64,000 bases of DNA, from positions 310,001 through 374,000 of the forward strand of contig JADJNF010000009.1 in the NCBI GenBank assembly GCA_016714445.1. The letters are read 5' to 3'. Below are positions 9,672-17,715 of the stretch, in pieces (position 1 is the first letter of the stretch; every line of letters begins with the position of its first letter). The position numbers and the translations under genes are program-made. The stretch comes from Saprospiraceae bacterium. Its GTDB lineage: Bacteria; Bacteroidota; Bacteroidia; Chitinophagales; Saprospiraceae. The notes beneath the pieces are model-generated. The model worked only from the letters and a program-made list of their open reading frames with translations. It ran no database searches and was not told where the DNA came from.

Positions 9672-10629
9672 TCAGGATGGGGCGACGCTCAGAGCTACTG
9701 AAGTGAAGCCTAAGTTGGACAGGTTCATCCTAATGAAAATTGGCAGAGAAGCTGATCCAAATCTGATTAATGAAAACGAAATTTATGATAAGGGGAAGGA
9801 AGTGGCGAATCGAAAGAAGTGGTTAATCGATTCGGGAAAAGGGGCATTGGATTATAAGATGAGGATTGAACCAATAGACGCTGTTAATTCAATTCCAATA
9901 ATGTATAGTACGACAAACGATGGCAAATTCAGACCGAATTTCCCTACAATTTTTGGAAATGTTGATTCACATCAAAAAAAAGTCTTCCGATTTGCAGAAA
10001 AGCAAAAGTTGACCATAACTTGCACAAAGGTTGAATTAAGTGATAAATTTAATCAATGGATAGGAATGTTTTTTAGTTTAAATAATTTCGGGTTCAGGCA
10101 ATCAAAAGGGTTTGGCAGTTTTACAATAGATAATAAAAGTATGGTCTTAGGTTCAAAATTATTTTTTACATTAAATCATGGAATTACTGAATATTATGAA
10201 GTCTTCAGAGATATAGATTTATTTTATCGATGTCTTAAAAGTGGAATAAACATTAAAACGAGGGAAGATCCAAAAGATAAAAAAAGCAAATTAATTGACA
10301 AGATGTACTTAAAATCATTAATGTTTAAATTTGCTAAGAGTTTAAGTAAACCAGAACAATGGGATAAAAGAACTATAAGACATGCATTGTTTTTAAATAA
10401 TTACAAATATAAGGACGATAAAAAAGAAGACGGTATTTTTTATAATAGGCGAAATCCTGATGGAACTGTACAATTTACAGTAGCACAAGCAGAAGGCACC
10501 AATTATTTTGATTTTAGAGACTTATTAGGGCTTTCTACAGAGCAAGATTGGCTTTTTATTCTTCCAAAATTGAAAAAAGTGTTTCAAAATCCATTATTAA
10601 AAATGGAAAAGATGAAAAAATGCAAATAG
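9604..10629 (+). CDS. cmr1: Cmr1, RAMP (Cas7-group) subunit of type III-B complex, main part
   Basis: 341 residues. The N-terminus has the Cmr1/Cas7 RAMP start (FTLKQHTPIIHFQ) with ATLRATEVKPKLDRF, typical of Bacteroidota Cmr1, and a glycine-rich RAMP segment near residue 160 (GFRQSKGFGSF). Cmr1 sits at the 3' end side of the Cmr complex and helps capture target RNA. The frame ends abruptly after a run of six A (about 10615-10620). The following frame (10620-10937) continues with RFASPLWFKPI, a motif expected in the Cmr1 C-terminal domain. One extra A would join the two into a protein of about 445 residues. I think the gene is one unit broken by a homopolymer indel, or it uses slippage. Confidence 0.8.
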   Translation: MSNPFQLTFTLKQHTPIIHFQHDQDGATLRATEVKPKLDRFILMKIGREADPNLINENEIYDKGKEVANRKKWLIDSGKGALDYKMRIEPIDAVNSIPIMYSTTNDGKFRPNFPTIFGNVDSHQKKVFRFAEKQKLTITCTKVELSDKFNQWIGMFFSLNNFGFRQSKGFGSFTIDNKSMVLGSKLFFTLNHGITEYYEVFRDIDLFYRCLKSGINIKTREDPKDKKSKLIDKMYLKSLMFKFAKSLSKPEQWDKRTIRHALFLNNYKYKDDKKEDGIFYNRRNPDGTVQFTVAQAEGTNYFDFRDLLGLSTEQDWLFILPKLKKVFQNPLLKMEKMKKCK

Positions 10630-10937
10630 AAAGATTCGCATCACCATTGTGGTTTAAACCGATATATTCAGAAGAAGCACAAAATTGGTTTATATACTTA
10701 ATAACCAACAATATTCCTCCAGAATATTCGGGTGCTGATGTTATTGTTTCAAATAAGACCAACCATATAGCATTAACTATTTATCCTACTTTTGATTTAA
10801 ATAATTTTTTAAAAAAATCAATTAAAGCATTTGATAAAAATGATATAGAATTTGGTGCTGGTTTTGCTGAAGAAAATGTACCAGAAGCATTAATTTTAAG
10901 CGATATATTTACTCAACTTCAAACCCAAATTGGATAA
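10620..10937 (+). CDS. Probable C-terminal part of Cmr1 in the -1 frame
   Basis: 105 residues from the ATG at 10620, overlapping the cmr1 stop by ten bases. It begins MQIERFASPLWFKPIYSEE; the ASPLWFK stretch resembles the conserved C-terminal strand of Cmr1 proteins. No family of stand-alone proteins of this type is known to me. A purine-rich GGAAAAG about ten bases upstream could act as a ribosome binding site, so separate translation or coupled reinitiation is possible. The simplest reading is a single cmr1 gene with one A missing in the A6 run. It ends two bases before the cas10 start. Confidence 0.65.
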   Translation: MQIERFASPLWFKPIYSEEAQNWFIYLITNNIPPEYSGADVIVSNKTNHIALTIYPTFDLNNFLKKSIKAFDKNDIEFGAGFAEENVPEALILSDIFTQLQTQIG

Positions 10938-10938
10938 A

Positions 10939-12519
10939 ATGGATAATAAATATTATACGGCAATTACCATTGGACCAATAATTGAAACACTCAATTCAGC
11001 CCGTAAGACCAGAGAGCTTTGGGGAGCGAGTTATTTATTTTCATACATTATCAGGAAAATTGTAGGAAAGTTAAAGGAAAACAATATTCAAGTCATATTG
11101 CCATACTATGAAAATGATATTGAATGGATAAATTCATATGGTGCAGGATTATTTCCGGATAGAATTTTTCTATCTGGACAAGTTGATATAAATATATACT
11201 TTGATGAAGTTATTTCAGAAATCTCTAAGGAAATAGAAAAATGGTTTGCAACACAAAGCAAAATCAATAGAAAACTTAAGGTCAATGAGATTCAACCTTA
11301 TTTCATTAGTTATTTTAGATTTATTCAAGTTCATTTTGAGTGTGACACGTCCGAAAATATCATTGATAAAGGATCAACCCTTTTGGATTCTAAAGAACTT
11401 AAAACCAAAATCATTCCAGTTGACAATTATATTGGAAAAGAAAACCCTTTATTGTATTTTCTGTACCACATTAACGGTTGTTTCCTTTTTGATGAAGGAT
11501 TCAAAAATACAAAGAGTAGGTTTCCATCTTTGATCGAGATCGCATTAAAAGAATTTGACCAAAGGCAAGAGTTTGGACAGTTAGAACATAAAATCGAACA
11601 GGATCAAGAAAGGTTTTCTGATTTAGAATTTGAAAAACAGCAAGGTAAAAATGATAATGACATTCTTGAATTTGTAACATCAATTTTTCAAAACGAAGTC
11701 AATCCAAGTCATAAATATATAGCAATAGTCCAGGCAGATGGAGATAATATAGGAAGCATGATCGCTAAAATTGGTAGTGTTGTTCAAGATATTCAAAAGT
11801 TTTCTCAAAAACTATTGGAATATTCTCAAAAAGCAACAGAAATTGTAATCAGATATGGAGGCTCCCCAATTTATATGGGCGGGGATGATCTGTTTTTTAT
11901 TGCGCCAATTACTTATCATGCAGACAATAATAAAACTCACATTTTAGACATGATTAAGGAATTGGATGATGACTTTAATAGCCGAATCAAATTATATGCT
12001 GAATCAGAATTAGGAATTACAGAAAAATTACCTTCTCTTTCATTTGGCATTTCATTTTCGTATTATAAATTTCCACTTTATGAAGCAAAAAGCATGACAT
12101 TAAAAGCTTTGTTTGAAGATATAAAATGGGCTGATAAAAAAAATGCAATTAAAATTAAGTTTAGGAAACATAGCGGACAAACTTTAGAATTGTTTTTGCA
12201 AAAGGCAAACCTATTACTATGGGAATCAACATTAGATTTTATATCTAATAATTTATTATTGGATGCCAATTTTATTAACAGTTTTACACATAAACTTCGA
12301 CTACAGGAAACTGTGTTATTTGATAATATTGCAGGTGATGATGACAAATTATTGTATTTTTTTAAAAATAATTTTAATGAAAATTATGCTCAGCAAATTA
12401 CCTATTTTGAATCATTACAGAATTTTATTAAAATTATTCATAATACAGTCATCATAAATAAAGATAAGCCTGCATACTTATATACTGTTTTAAGATATAT
12501 TCACTTTTTAAGAAGTTAA
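10939..12519 (+). CDS. cas10: Cas10/Cmr2, cyclase subunit without HD domain
   Basis: 526 residues from the ATG at 10939; a TTG three codons upstream is a less likely start. Two palm-type regions are visible: VQADGDNIG near residue 262 and the active-site MGGDDLFF near 313-320, so the nucleotide cyclase/transferase centre is intact. The N-terminus starts directly with a ferredoxin-like region (ITIGPIIETLNSARKTRELWGASYLFSYI). There is no HD nuclease motif, so ssDNA cleavage is not expected. HD-less Cas10 with a CorA effector is the arrangement known for SAM-AMP producing type III-B systems. It should sit in the Cmr complex with Cmr3 and respond to target RNA by making the messenger that opens the CorA protein. 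Confidence 0.92.
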   Translation: MDNKYYTAITIGPIIETLNSARKTRELWGASYLFSYIIRKIVGKLKENNIQVILPYYENDIEWINSYGAGLFPDRIFLSGQVDINIYFDEVISEISKEIEKWFATQSKINRKLKVNEIQPYFISYFRFIQVHFECDTSENIIDKGSTLLDSKELKTKIIPVDNYIGKENPLLYFLYHINGCFLFDEGFKNTKSRFPSLIEIALKEFDQRQEFGQLEHKIEQDQERFSDLEFEKQQGKNDNDILEFVTSIFQNEVNPSHKYIAIVQADGDNIGSMIAKIGSVVQDIQKFSQKLLEYSQKATEIVIRYGGSPIYMGGDDLFFIAPITYHADNNKTHILDMIKELDDDFNSRIKLYAESELGITEKLPSLSFGISFSYYKFPLYEAKSMTLKALFEDIKWADKKNAIKIKFRKHSGQTLELFLQKANLLLWESTLDFISNNLLLDANFINSFTHKLRLQETVLFDNIAGDDDKLLYFFKNNFNENYAQQITYFESLQNFIKIIHNTVIINKDKPAYLYTVLRYIHFLRS

Positions 12520-12521
12520 AT

Positions 12522-13745
12522 ATGGCACCAAAATGTAAAATTATTGAAGTAAAATTAACACCAATAACACCATTTTTCTTTGGAAAGGAAAACTTGAGTG
12601 AAATGGGTAATAAGTTTGACTATTTTCAAACATCTTCAGAAAATCCACAACAGACAACTCTACTTGGATTTTTAAGACATAAAATCCTTAGAGATAATGG
12701 AATCAATCTTGATGCAAATAACTTTAGAAATGATAAATCATATAAAATTGATGATTTAATAGGAAGTAACGGATTTATTGTAAACAATGATAAACCAAAT
12801 TATTTTGGAAAAATCATTTCAATTTCTCCGTATTTTATTATTGATAAGGGTGGAACTTATTTGTGGGATAGAGGCAATGAGTGCATTAAAAATAAAATCG
12901 ATAATGAAGCAGTTCATAAAAACGAAGAGCTTGGATTAAGTGATTCTGAAGATTCATTTGTTTGGCGAGATACTATTACAAACAGAAATATAAATTTTCT
13001 TGGCAAGCAAAAATTTAGCGAAAAATTGAACGAAATAGACAAAGATACCATCTGTAGTGCGTTTACAAATGTAGGAATATACAAAGGAGGCGTGAAATCA
13101 AAATCAATGGATGATAGCTATTTTATTAATGAATATCGTCTTTTACAGAGAACTAATCTAGTTTATGAAAATGATGTTCAAAAATTTCAGAAAACAGATA
13201 AAATTTCATTTGGCTTTTTAGCATGTTTGTCAGAAGATCTCGATTTAAATCAGTCTGTTGACTTTATGCCGATGGGTAAAGAGCGATCTATGTTTAAAGT
13301 TGAATCTAAAATAGTTGCAAATAATATTGAATTATATGAAAATTACAATCTCTTTGATTTTTCTCCATACTTACCGACCAATAATTTTGTTGCTGATGGA
13401 ATAATCAAATGTATATTACTTAGTGATGCTAAATTAGATATTGAAGAACTTAACCTTTTAGACAATTTGTGTTCGATGCAAATAGTAAATCACCAACGAT
13501 TCAGATATATAAAAAGAAATGCAGAAAAGTTTTTTCCAGGAAGTAAGCCAATAAAAGAGAATAAAGCTTTCTATTTACTTGCAAAAGGATCTGTTTTGTT
13601 TTTTAAAAATGATTTGATAAGAGATCAGGAAACAAATTCTTTAATTTCGAAAAAAACTGCCATTGAAAACATTTTCAATAAGTCTTTGGACTTTAAACAA
13701 ATAGGGTATAACTATATTTTTTTTACATTAGCAAAAACATATTAA
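12522..13745 (+). CDS. cmr3: Cmr3, Cas5-group RAMP subunit
   Basis: 407 residues starting two bases after the cas10 stop. The N-terminus has LTPITPFFFGKE and then PQQTTLLGFLRHKIL, the classic Cmr3 signature. A late glycine-containing RAMP segment is less clear. Cmr3 binds the 5' handle of the crRNA (here expected to be ACTGAAAC) and links Cas10 to the Cmr4 backbone. Length is in the family range. The tight spacing to cas10 and cmr4 argues for one polycistronic mRNA. Confidence 0.88.
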   Translation: MAPKCKIIEVKLTPITPFFFGKENLSEMGNKFDYFQTSSENPQQTTLLGFLRHKILRDNGINLDANNFRNDKSYKIDDLIGSNGFIVNNDKPNYFGKIISISPYFIIDKGGTYLWDRGNECIKNKIDNEAVHKNEELGLSDSEDSFVWRDTITNRNINFLGKQKFSEKLNEIDKDTICSAFTNVGIYKGGVKSKSMDDSYFINEYRLLQRTNLVYENDVQKFQKTDKISFGFLACLSEDLDLNQSVDFMPMGKERSMFKVESKIVANNIELYENYNLFDFSPYLPTNNFVADGIIKCILLSDAKLDIEELNLLDNLCSMQIVNHQRFRYIKRNAEKFFPGSKPIKENKAFYLLAKGSVLFFKNDLIRDQETNSLISKKTAIENIFNKSLDFKQIGYNYIFFTLAKTY

Positions 13746-13748
13746 AAT

Positions 13749-14546
13749 ATGAGCACAACAAATTATAATTATAAAGTTGGGTTTTTCACAATTACTGCTA
13801 AGTCATTACTTCATGTAGGAGCAGGAGGCGAAAATTTCTGGATCATAGATAATCTTATTCAAAGGGATCCAACTACGCAATTACCATGTATTTATGCAAG
13901 CAGTCTTAAGGGTGCATTAAGAGAATACATGAAAGATTATTTGACAGTCATTACCAATCCTGATTGGATAAAAAAATTGTGTGATATTTTTGGTAACGAC
14001 AGAAGTGACTTTCCGGATTTAAGTGATGTTCAATTAGCTTCAGCGTTGCAAGTTGACCCTGCTCAATTAAAAAAACAAAATTTCCCAGGCGAATTTCGTT
14101 TTTTACAAGCTGATTTATTGAGTATACCCACCCACAAAGACGGTTACGTAGAATACAAAATTACAAGTCAATGGCTAAAGGATAATTTTAGAGAAATGAT
14201 GGATCTATTCAATTCAGAACTAACTTTCCCTGTAAAACTTGATGAATATATTGGCACTACTAATATTGCAGCCACAGATGAAGAATTTTGTGAAATGGTG
14301 GATGACTATCATTTACCAGTGATTGCTCGAAATCATTTGGAAAATGGTAGCAGTACAAATCTTTGGTATGAACAGGTACTTCCACGAGGAACAAAACTCT
14401 TTTTTGCTGTTCTATATGAAAATCAGGAATTATTTGAAGTGTTTAAGACTTCTGTTACTTCTAATCCTGTTCAGATTGGAGCAAATGCAAGTGTTGGATA
14501 TGGATTTTGTAAAATTGAATTTATTGAAACAAAATTTAAAGATTGA
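13749..14546 (+). CDS. cmr4: Cmr4, Cas7 backbone and target-RNA nuclease
   Basis: 265 residues. Visible motifs: AKSLLHVGAGGENFWIIDN (residues ~17-36), IQRDPTTQLPCIYASSLKGA (~37-57) and GANASVGYGFCKIEF near the C-terminus, all typical of Cmr4. The active-site aspartate of Cmr4 is the D in the I-D-N/I-Q-R-D region (family knowledge), so RNA cleavage every six nucleotides is expected. It forms the helical backbone along the crRNA with Cmr5. It starts three bases after cmr3. Confidence 0.9.
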   Translation: MSTTNYNYKVGFFTITAKSLLHVGAGGENFWIIDNLIQRDPTTQLPCIYASSLKGALREYMKDYLTVITNPDWIKKLCDIFGNDRSDFPDLSDVQLASALQVDPAQLKKQNFPGEFRFLQADLLSIPTHKDGYVEYKITSQWLKDNFREMMDLFNSELTFPVKLDEYIGTTNIAATDEEFCEMVDDYHLPVIARNHLENGSSTNLWYEQVLPRGTKLFFAVLYENQELFEVFKTSVTSNPVQIGANASVGYGFCKIEFIETKFKD

Positions 14547-14549
14547 GTT

Positions 14550-14962
14550 ATGATTATTAAAAAACCAAACAATCAATATATATCCAAAGCCATCAATTTT
14601 TGGATTATCCAGATAATGGAATTACCGAAATCAATCAAAATAATAAAAAAGTAATTCAAAGTAAATATAATTCTTATGTAGCAAGCTTTGGAGGGAGTAT
14701 CATACAAAGTGGACTATTGGCAACTTTAATGATTTTTGAAGCAAATAAAGAAAAAAGAAAAATTATCGAAACACTAGTCAATCTTTACAATGAAACTGTA
14801 GATGATGATAAACTCACTAAATCGGATGATTTTTTTTATAAAACTTTAGAATCCAAAGAAGAATCCCAAGTTAAATTAATAAGAAATAGTCTGATTGACA
14901 TGGCAGTTTCTTTAAAATTGGCTATGCGTTGCTATGAACAAGTTGATAACTCTAATTCATAA
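14550..14962 (+). CDS. cmr5: Cmr5, small Cas11-type subunit (frameshifted at a T run)
   Basis: The natural ATG at 14550 opens a frame reading MIIKKPNNQYISKAINF. At the TTTTT run at 14597-14601 the reading must move to the -1 frame to continue with LDYPDNGITEINQNNKKV and the rest of a 120-residue helical protein ending at 14962. Without a shift the long frame has only a TTG start at 14600. One extra T gives an uninterrupted Cmr5 of about 137 residues, the usual size, with the family pattern SKYNSYVASFGGSIIQSGL. Cmr5 lines the inner filament of the complex. The break is probably a homopolymer error, as in cmr1. The identity rests on position and helical content as much as on sequence. Confidence 0.8.
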
Positions 14963-14966
14963 TCTC

Positions 14967-16010
14967 ATGACAAACAATAGTTATTTATTTTATAGAAAAT
15001 ATTTTGATAATAATTCAGTTGATGATTTGAAAGATATAAATACTGATCTGTACATCAGTAAAATTATTCCCATCAATCAAATTATTAATTATAATGAAGA
15101 CCATTTTTATGCTACAACACAATATCCTGGATTATTAATAGGAAGTGGATATGGCCACGATTATAAAAATTCTGATCCAAATTTGACAAATGAAGGTTTT
15201 AAAATTGGATTCTTCTTTGATTATACTACGGGAATGCCAATAATACCCGGTTCTTCTATCAAAGGTGTGTTGAGAAGTTGTTTTCCACAACGTAGTGTTA
15301 TTAAATCCAGCAAAAGAATTGATGAACAATTTGAGCTTACCCGAAGAAGTTTTGTTTCCGAAATACTAAAAGAAAAATTTAAAATTTCTGCTCCTATAGA
15401 TATTGACGCATTGGAGGATGAATTGTTTCATGGTAAGCGAGACGGAAAGAACATACCTTTATATAAACGAGATATTTTTTTTGATGCTGTTCCCATAGAA
15501 ATTAAGAATAAAAACAACCATCTTTTTGATTCTGATTATATTACGGCACATTATGAAAATCCACTGAAAAACCCAGAACCAATAAAATTTCTAAAAGTCT
15601 CGTCTAATGTAATCTACAGATTTGAATTTAAATTGTTTGATAGCGAAGTTTGTCCGCAATTAACTAAAGATAAAAAATTAGATCTTTTTAAATTGATAAT
15701 AGAATTGCTAGGCATTGGTGCCAAAACCAATGTTGGATATGGGCAGTTCCAAATTAATAAAAATACCCCCAGAAGGACAATTGGGAATGAAATCACTCTT
15801 GGAGCTCTAAGAAGTGGTGAAACAGTCACAGGAGAAATATTGGTTGGCAAAAAAGTAAAGCTAAACATCTCCGGATATACGATTACACATGACGTGGCGA
15901 AATATGGAGAACACCCTAAAGTTGGCCACAAATATTTGTTTAAAATTGTAAAGAAAGGAACGCGAATTGAAAAGATAGAGTTTGTAATACCCGTCAACCC
16001 ACTAACCTAA
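14967..16010 (+). CDS. cmr6: Cmr6, Cas7-group RAMP subunit
   Basis: 347 residues from the ATG at 14967; an earlier in-frame ATG at 14934 overlaps cmr5 and is less likely. Motifs TQYPGLLIGSGYGH, FFFDYTTGMPIIPGSSIKGV (residues ~70-95) and LGIGAKTNVGYGQF (~240) are characteristic of Bacteroidota Cmr6. The last ~75 residues look like a small beta-barrel extension (GETVTGEILVGKKVKLNISG), similar to an OB/S1-like or TRAM-like tail, which not all Cmr6 proteins carry. Cmr6 caps the Cas7 filament near the crRNA 3' end with Cmr1. Confidence 0.88.
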   Translation: MTNNSYLFYRKYFDNNSVDDLKDINTDLYISKIIPINQIINYNEDHFYATTQYPGLLIGSGYGHDYKNSDPNLTNEGFKIGFFFDYTTGMPIIPGSSIKGVLRSCFPQRSVIKSSKRIDEQFELTRRSFVSEILKEKFKISAPIDIDALEDELFHGKRDGKNIPLYKRDIFFDAVPIEIKNKNNHLFDSDYITAHYENPLKNPEPIKFLKVSSNVIYRFEFKLFDSEVCPQLTKDKKLDLFKLIIELLGIGAKTNVGYGQFQINKNTPRRTIGNEITLGALRSGETVTGEILVGKKVKLNISGYTITHDVAKYGEHPKVGHKYLFKIVKKGTRIEKIEFVIPVNPLT

Positions 16011-16015
16011 CCCCC

Positions 16016-16753
16016 ATGCTCCAAACCCTGACCCTAACTTTCGACCTCCGTATCCGACCAAATCAAATCTATGATTTCAGGGGAGCATTCATTTTTCTTG
16101 CGGCAGGGAGTGGCATAACTGACGAAGATGTGAGCTGGATAGCCAATGAAAAATATGAAAAAGGAAACTGGGGACAATCCCTGTCTCAATACCCACGGGT
16201 GCAATACAGGATCAGAGATGGGTATGCACAAATATGGGCTATCAATGAAGGACGGAAATCGATAGAAAAACTGATCAAGCGTAAGGCCTTAGAACAGTTT
16301 ACCATACAAGATGTCTCTTACCCACTGCAAGTGACAGAGACGGAAAAGGAGACTTTCACAATACAAAGTAGTGATGAAGACCAAACTTATCTGCTATTTC
16401 ACTACGTGCCGCATGAAGATGGCAATGACAAAGAGTATCATACACAGGATACGATGGTGGATAAGGTCAGGCTTCTCGAACGACTGATTACAAATGGAAT
16501 ACTGAAATCAATGGAATCACTAGAGATAGTACAACCTGAAGATTACAAGCCATCGTTATCCATTATTGACATCATCAGTAAAGACAAAGCGGTATATAAA
16601 ACAAAAGATAAAAACAATAGAAAGCCCATTGTAAAGCATCCCCTGTCCTACTTTATAAAATTCAAGTGTAATCTGATATTGCCGGAAGGATTTGCGATAG
16701 GACATCATAAATCTCTTGGATACGGAGCTATGTACAGGATAGAAAATAGTTGA
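16016..16753 (+). CDS. cas6: Cas6-like crRNA-processing endoribonuclease
   Basis: 245 residues. The C-terminus has the glycine-rich loop of Cas6 proteins (FAIGHHKSLGYGAM, residues ~226-240) and a RAMP-like N-terminal strand (LTLTFDLRIRPNQIYDFRGA). It is the last gene of the operon and lies 150 bases before the array it should process. Cleavage would leave the 8-nt handle ACTGAAAC from the 3' end of each repeat. His residues in the GHHKS loop, or one further upstream, may be catalytic; I cannot decide which. The codon usage is less AT-rich than that of the cmr genes, which may reflect a different origin. Confidence 0.75.
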   Translation: MLQTLTLTFDLRIRPNQIYDFRGAFIFLAAGSGITDEDVSWIANEKYEKGNWGQSLSQYPRVQYRIRDGYAQIWAINEGRKSIEKLIKRKALEQFTIQDVSYPLQVTETEKETFTIQSSDEDQTYLLFHYVPHEDGNDKEYHTQDTMVDKVRLLERLITNGILKSMESLEIVQPEDYKPSLSIIDIISKDKAVYKTKDKNNRKPIVKHPLSYFIKFKCNLILPEGFAIGHHKSLGYGAMYRIENS

Positions 16754-16905
16754 ATCTTACTAATGAGCAAAAATACAGCGTGATGATAAAATGTTCTTTG
16801 AAATGTTGGCAATAAAACAAAAGTATTTTGGTCATATAGATGTATTAAAAATGTCTCAAAACTATTTCAAATGTATAGATTATCAGAATAAAGTGTAATT
16901 TTGGT
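16754..16905 (+). promoter_or_regulatory. CRISPR leader
   Basis: 152 AT-rich bases between the cas6 stop and the first repeat, without an ORF. Position, composition and the orientation of the repeats (handle-like GAAAC end pointing away) all fit a leader that drives array transcription and receives new spacers. I cannot place a -7/-33 promoter with confidence. Confidence 0.65.
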
Positions 16906-16978
16906 GTGAAAGTGACCATCCGGGCGACAGCCCACTGAAACTATACGTCACCTGTGGCATCATCAAGGTAGTAGAGTG

Positions 16979-17715
16979 AAAGTGACCATCCGGGCGACAT
17001 GCCGGACTGAGCGATCCCGAAGGGTGAAGTACGGCAGTGCTTCAAGCGAAGGAACCCGCCAGTGGCGGGATGGGTGGCCCACATGATGTTTTTTGAAACC
17101 AAAGTGACCATCCGGGCGACATGCCGTTCTGAACGATCCCGAAGGGTCGGGTACGACAGTGCTCGAAGCGGAAGGAACCCGCCAGTGGCGGGATGGGTGG
17201 CTAACATCATGTATTTTTGAAACCAAAGTGACCATCCGGGCGACATGCCGGACTGAGCGATCCCGCAGGGTCGAGTACGACAGTGCTCGAAGCGAAGGAA
17301 CCCGCCAGTGGCGGGATGGGTGGCCCACATGATGTTTTTTGAAACCAAAGTGATCATCCGGGCGACATGCCGTTCTGAACGATCCCGAAGGGTCGGGTAC
17401 GACAGTGCTCGAAGCGAAGGAACCCGCCAGTGGCGGGATGGGTGGCTAACATCATGTATTTTTGAAACCAAAGTGACCATCCGGGCGACATGCCGGACTG
17501 AGCGATCCCGCAGGGTCGAGTACGACAGTGCTCGAAGCGAAGGAACCCGCCAGTGGCGGGATGGGTGGCTAACATCATGTATTTTTGAAACCAAAGTGAC
17601 CATCCGGGCGACATGCCGGACTGAGCGATCCCGCAGGGTCGAGTACGACAGTGCTCGAAGCGAAGGAACCCGCCAGTGGCGGGATGGGTGGCTAACATCA
17701 TGTATTTTTGAAACC
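16979..17715 (+). repeat. Six tandem units of hairpin element plus half CRISPR repeat
   Basis: Units of 122-124 bp start at 16979, 17101, 17225, 17347, 17470 and 17593. Each is a half repeat (AAAGTGACCATCCGGGCGAC) plus an element starting TGCCG(GA/TT)CTGA and ending TTTTGAAACC. The element contains three potential hairpins: CCC-GAA-GGG, TCGAG...CTCGA and CCCGCCAGTGGCGGG. Units 2 and 4 share the GCCGTTCTGAACG variant and units 1 and 3 the CCCACATGATG ending, so two-unit blocks were copied. The first complete repeat resumes at 17783. Confidence 0.9.

Noticed and set aside
16979..17715. tRNA-like cloverleaf in the embedded element
   Set aside because: Three hairpins can be drawn, but there is no acceptor stem, T-loop (GTTCRA) or anticodon arm of the right size.
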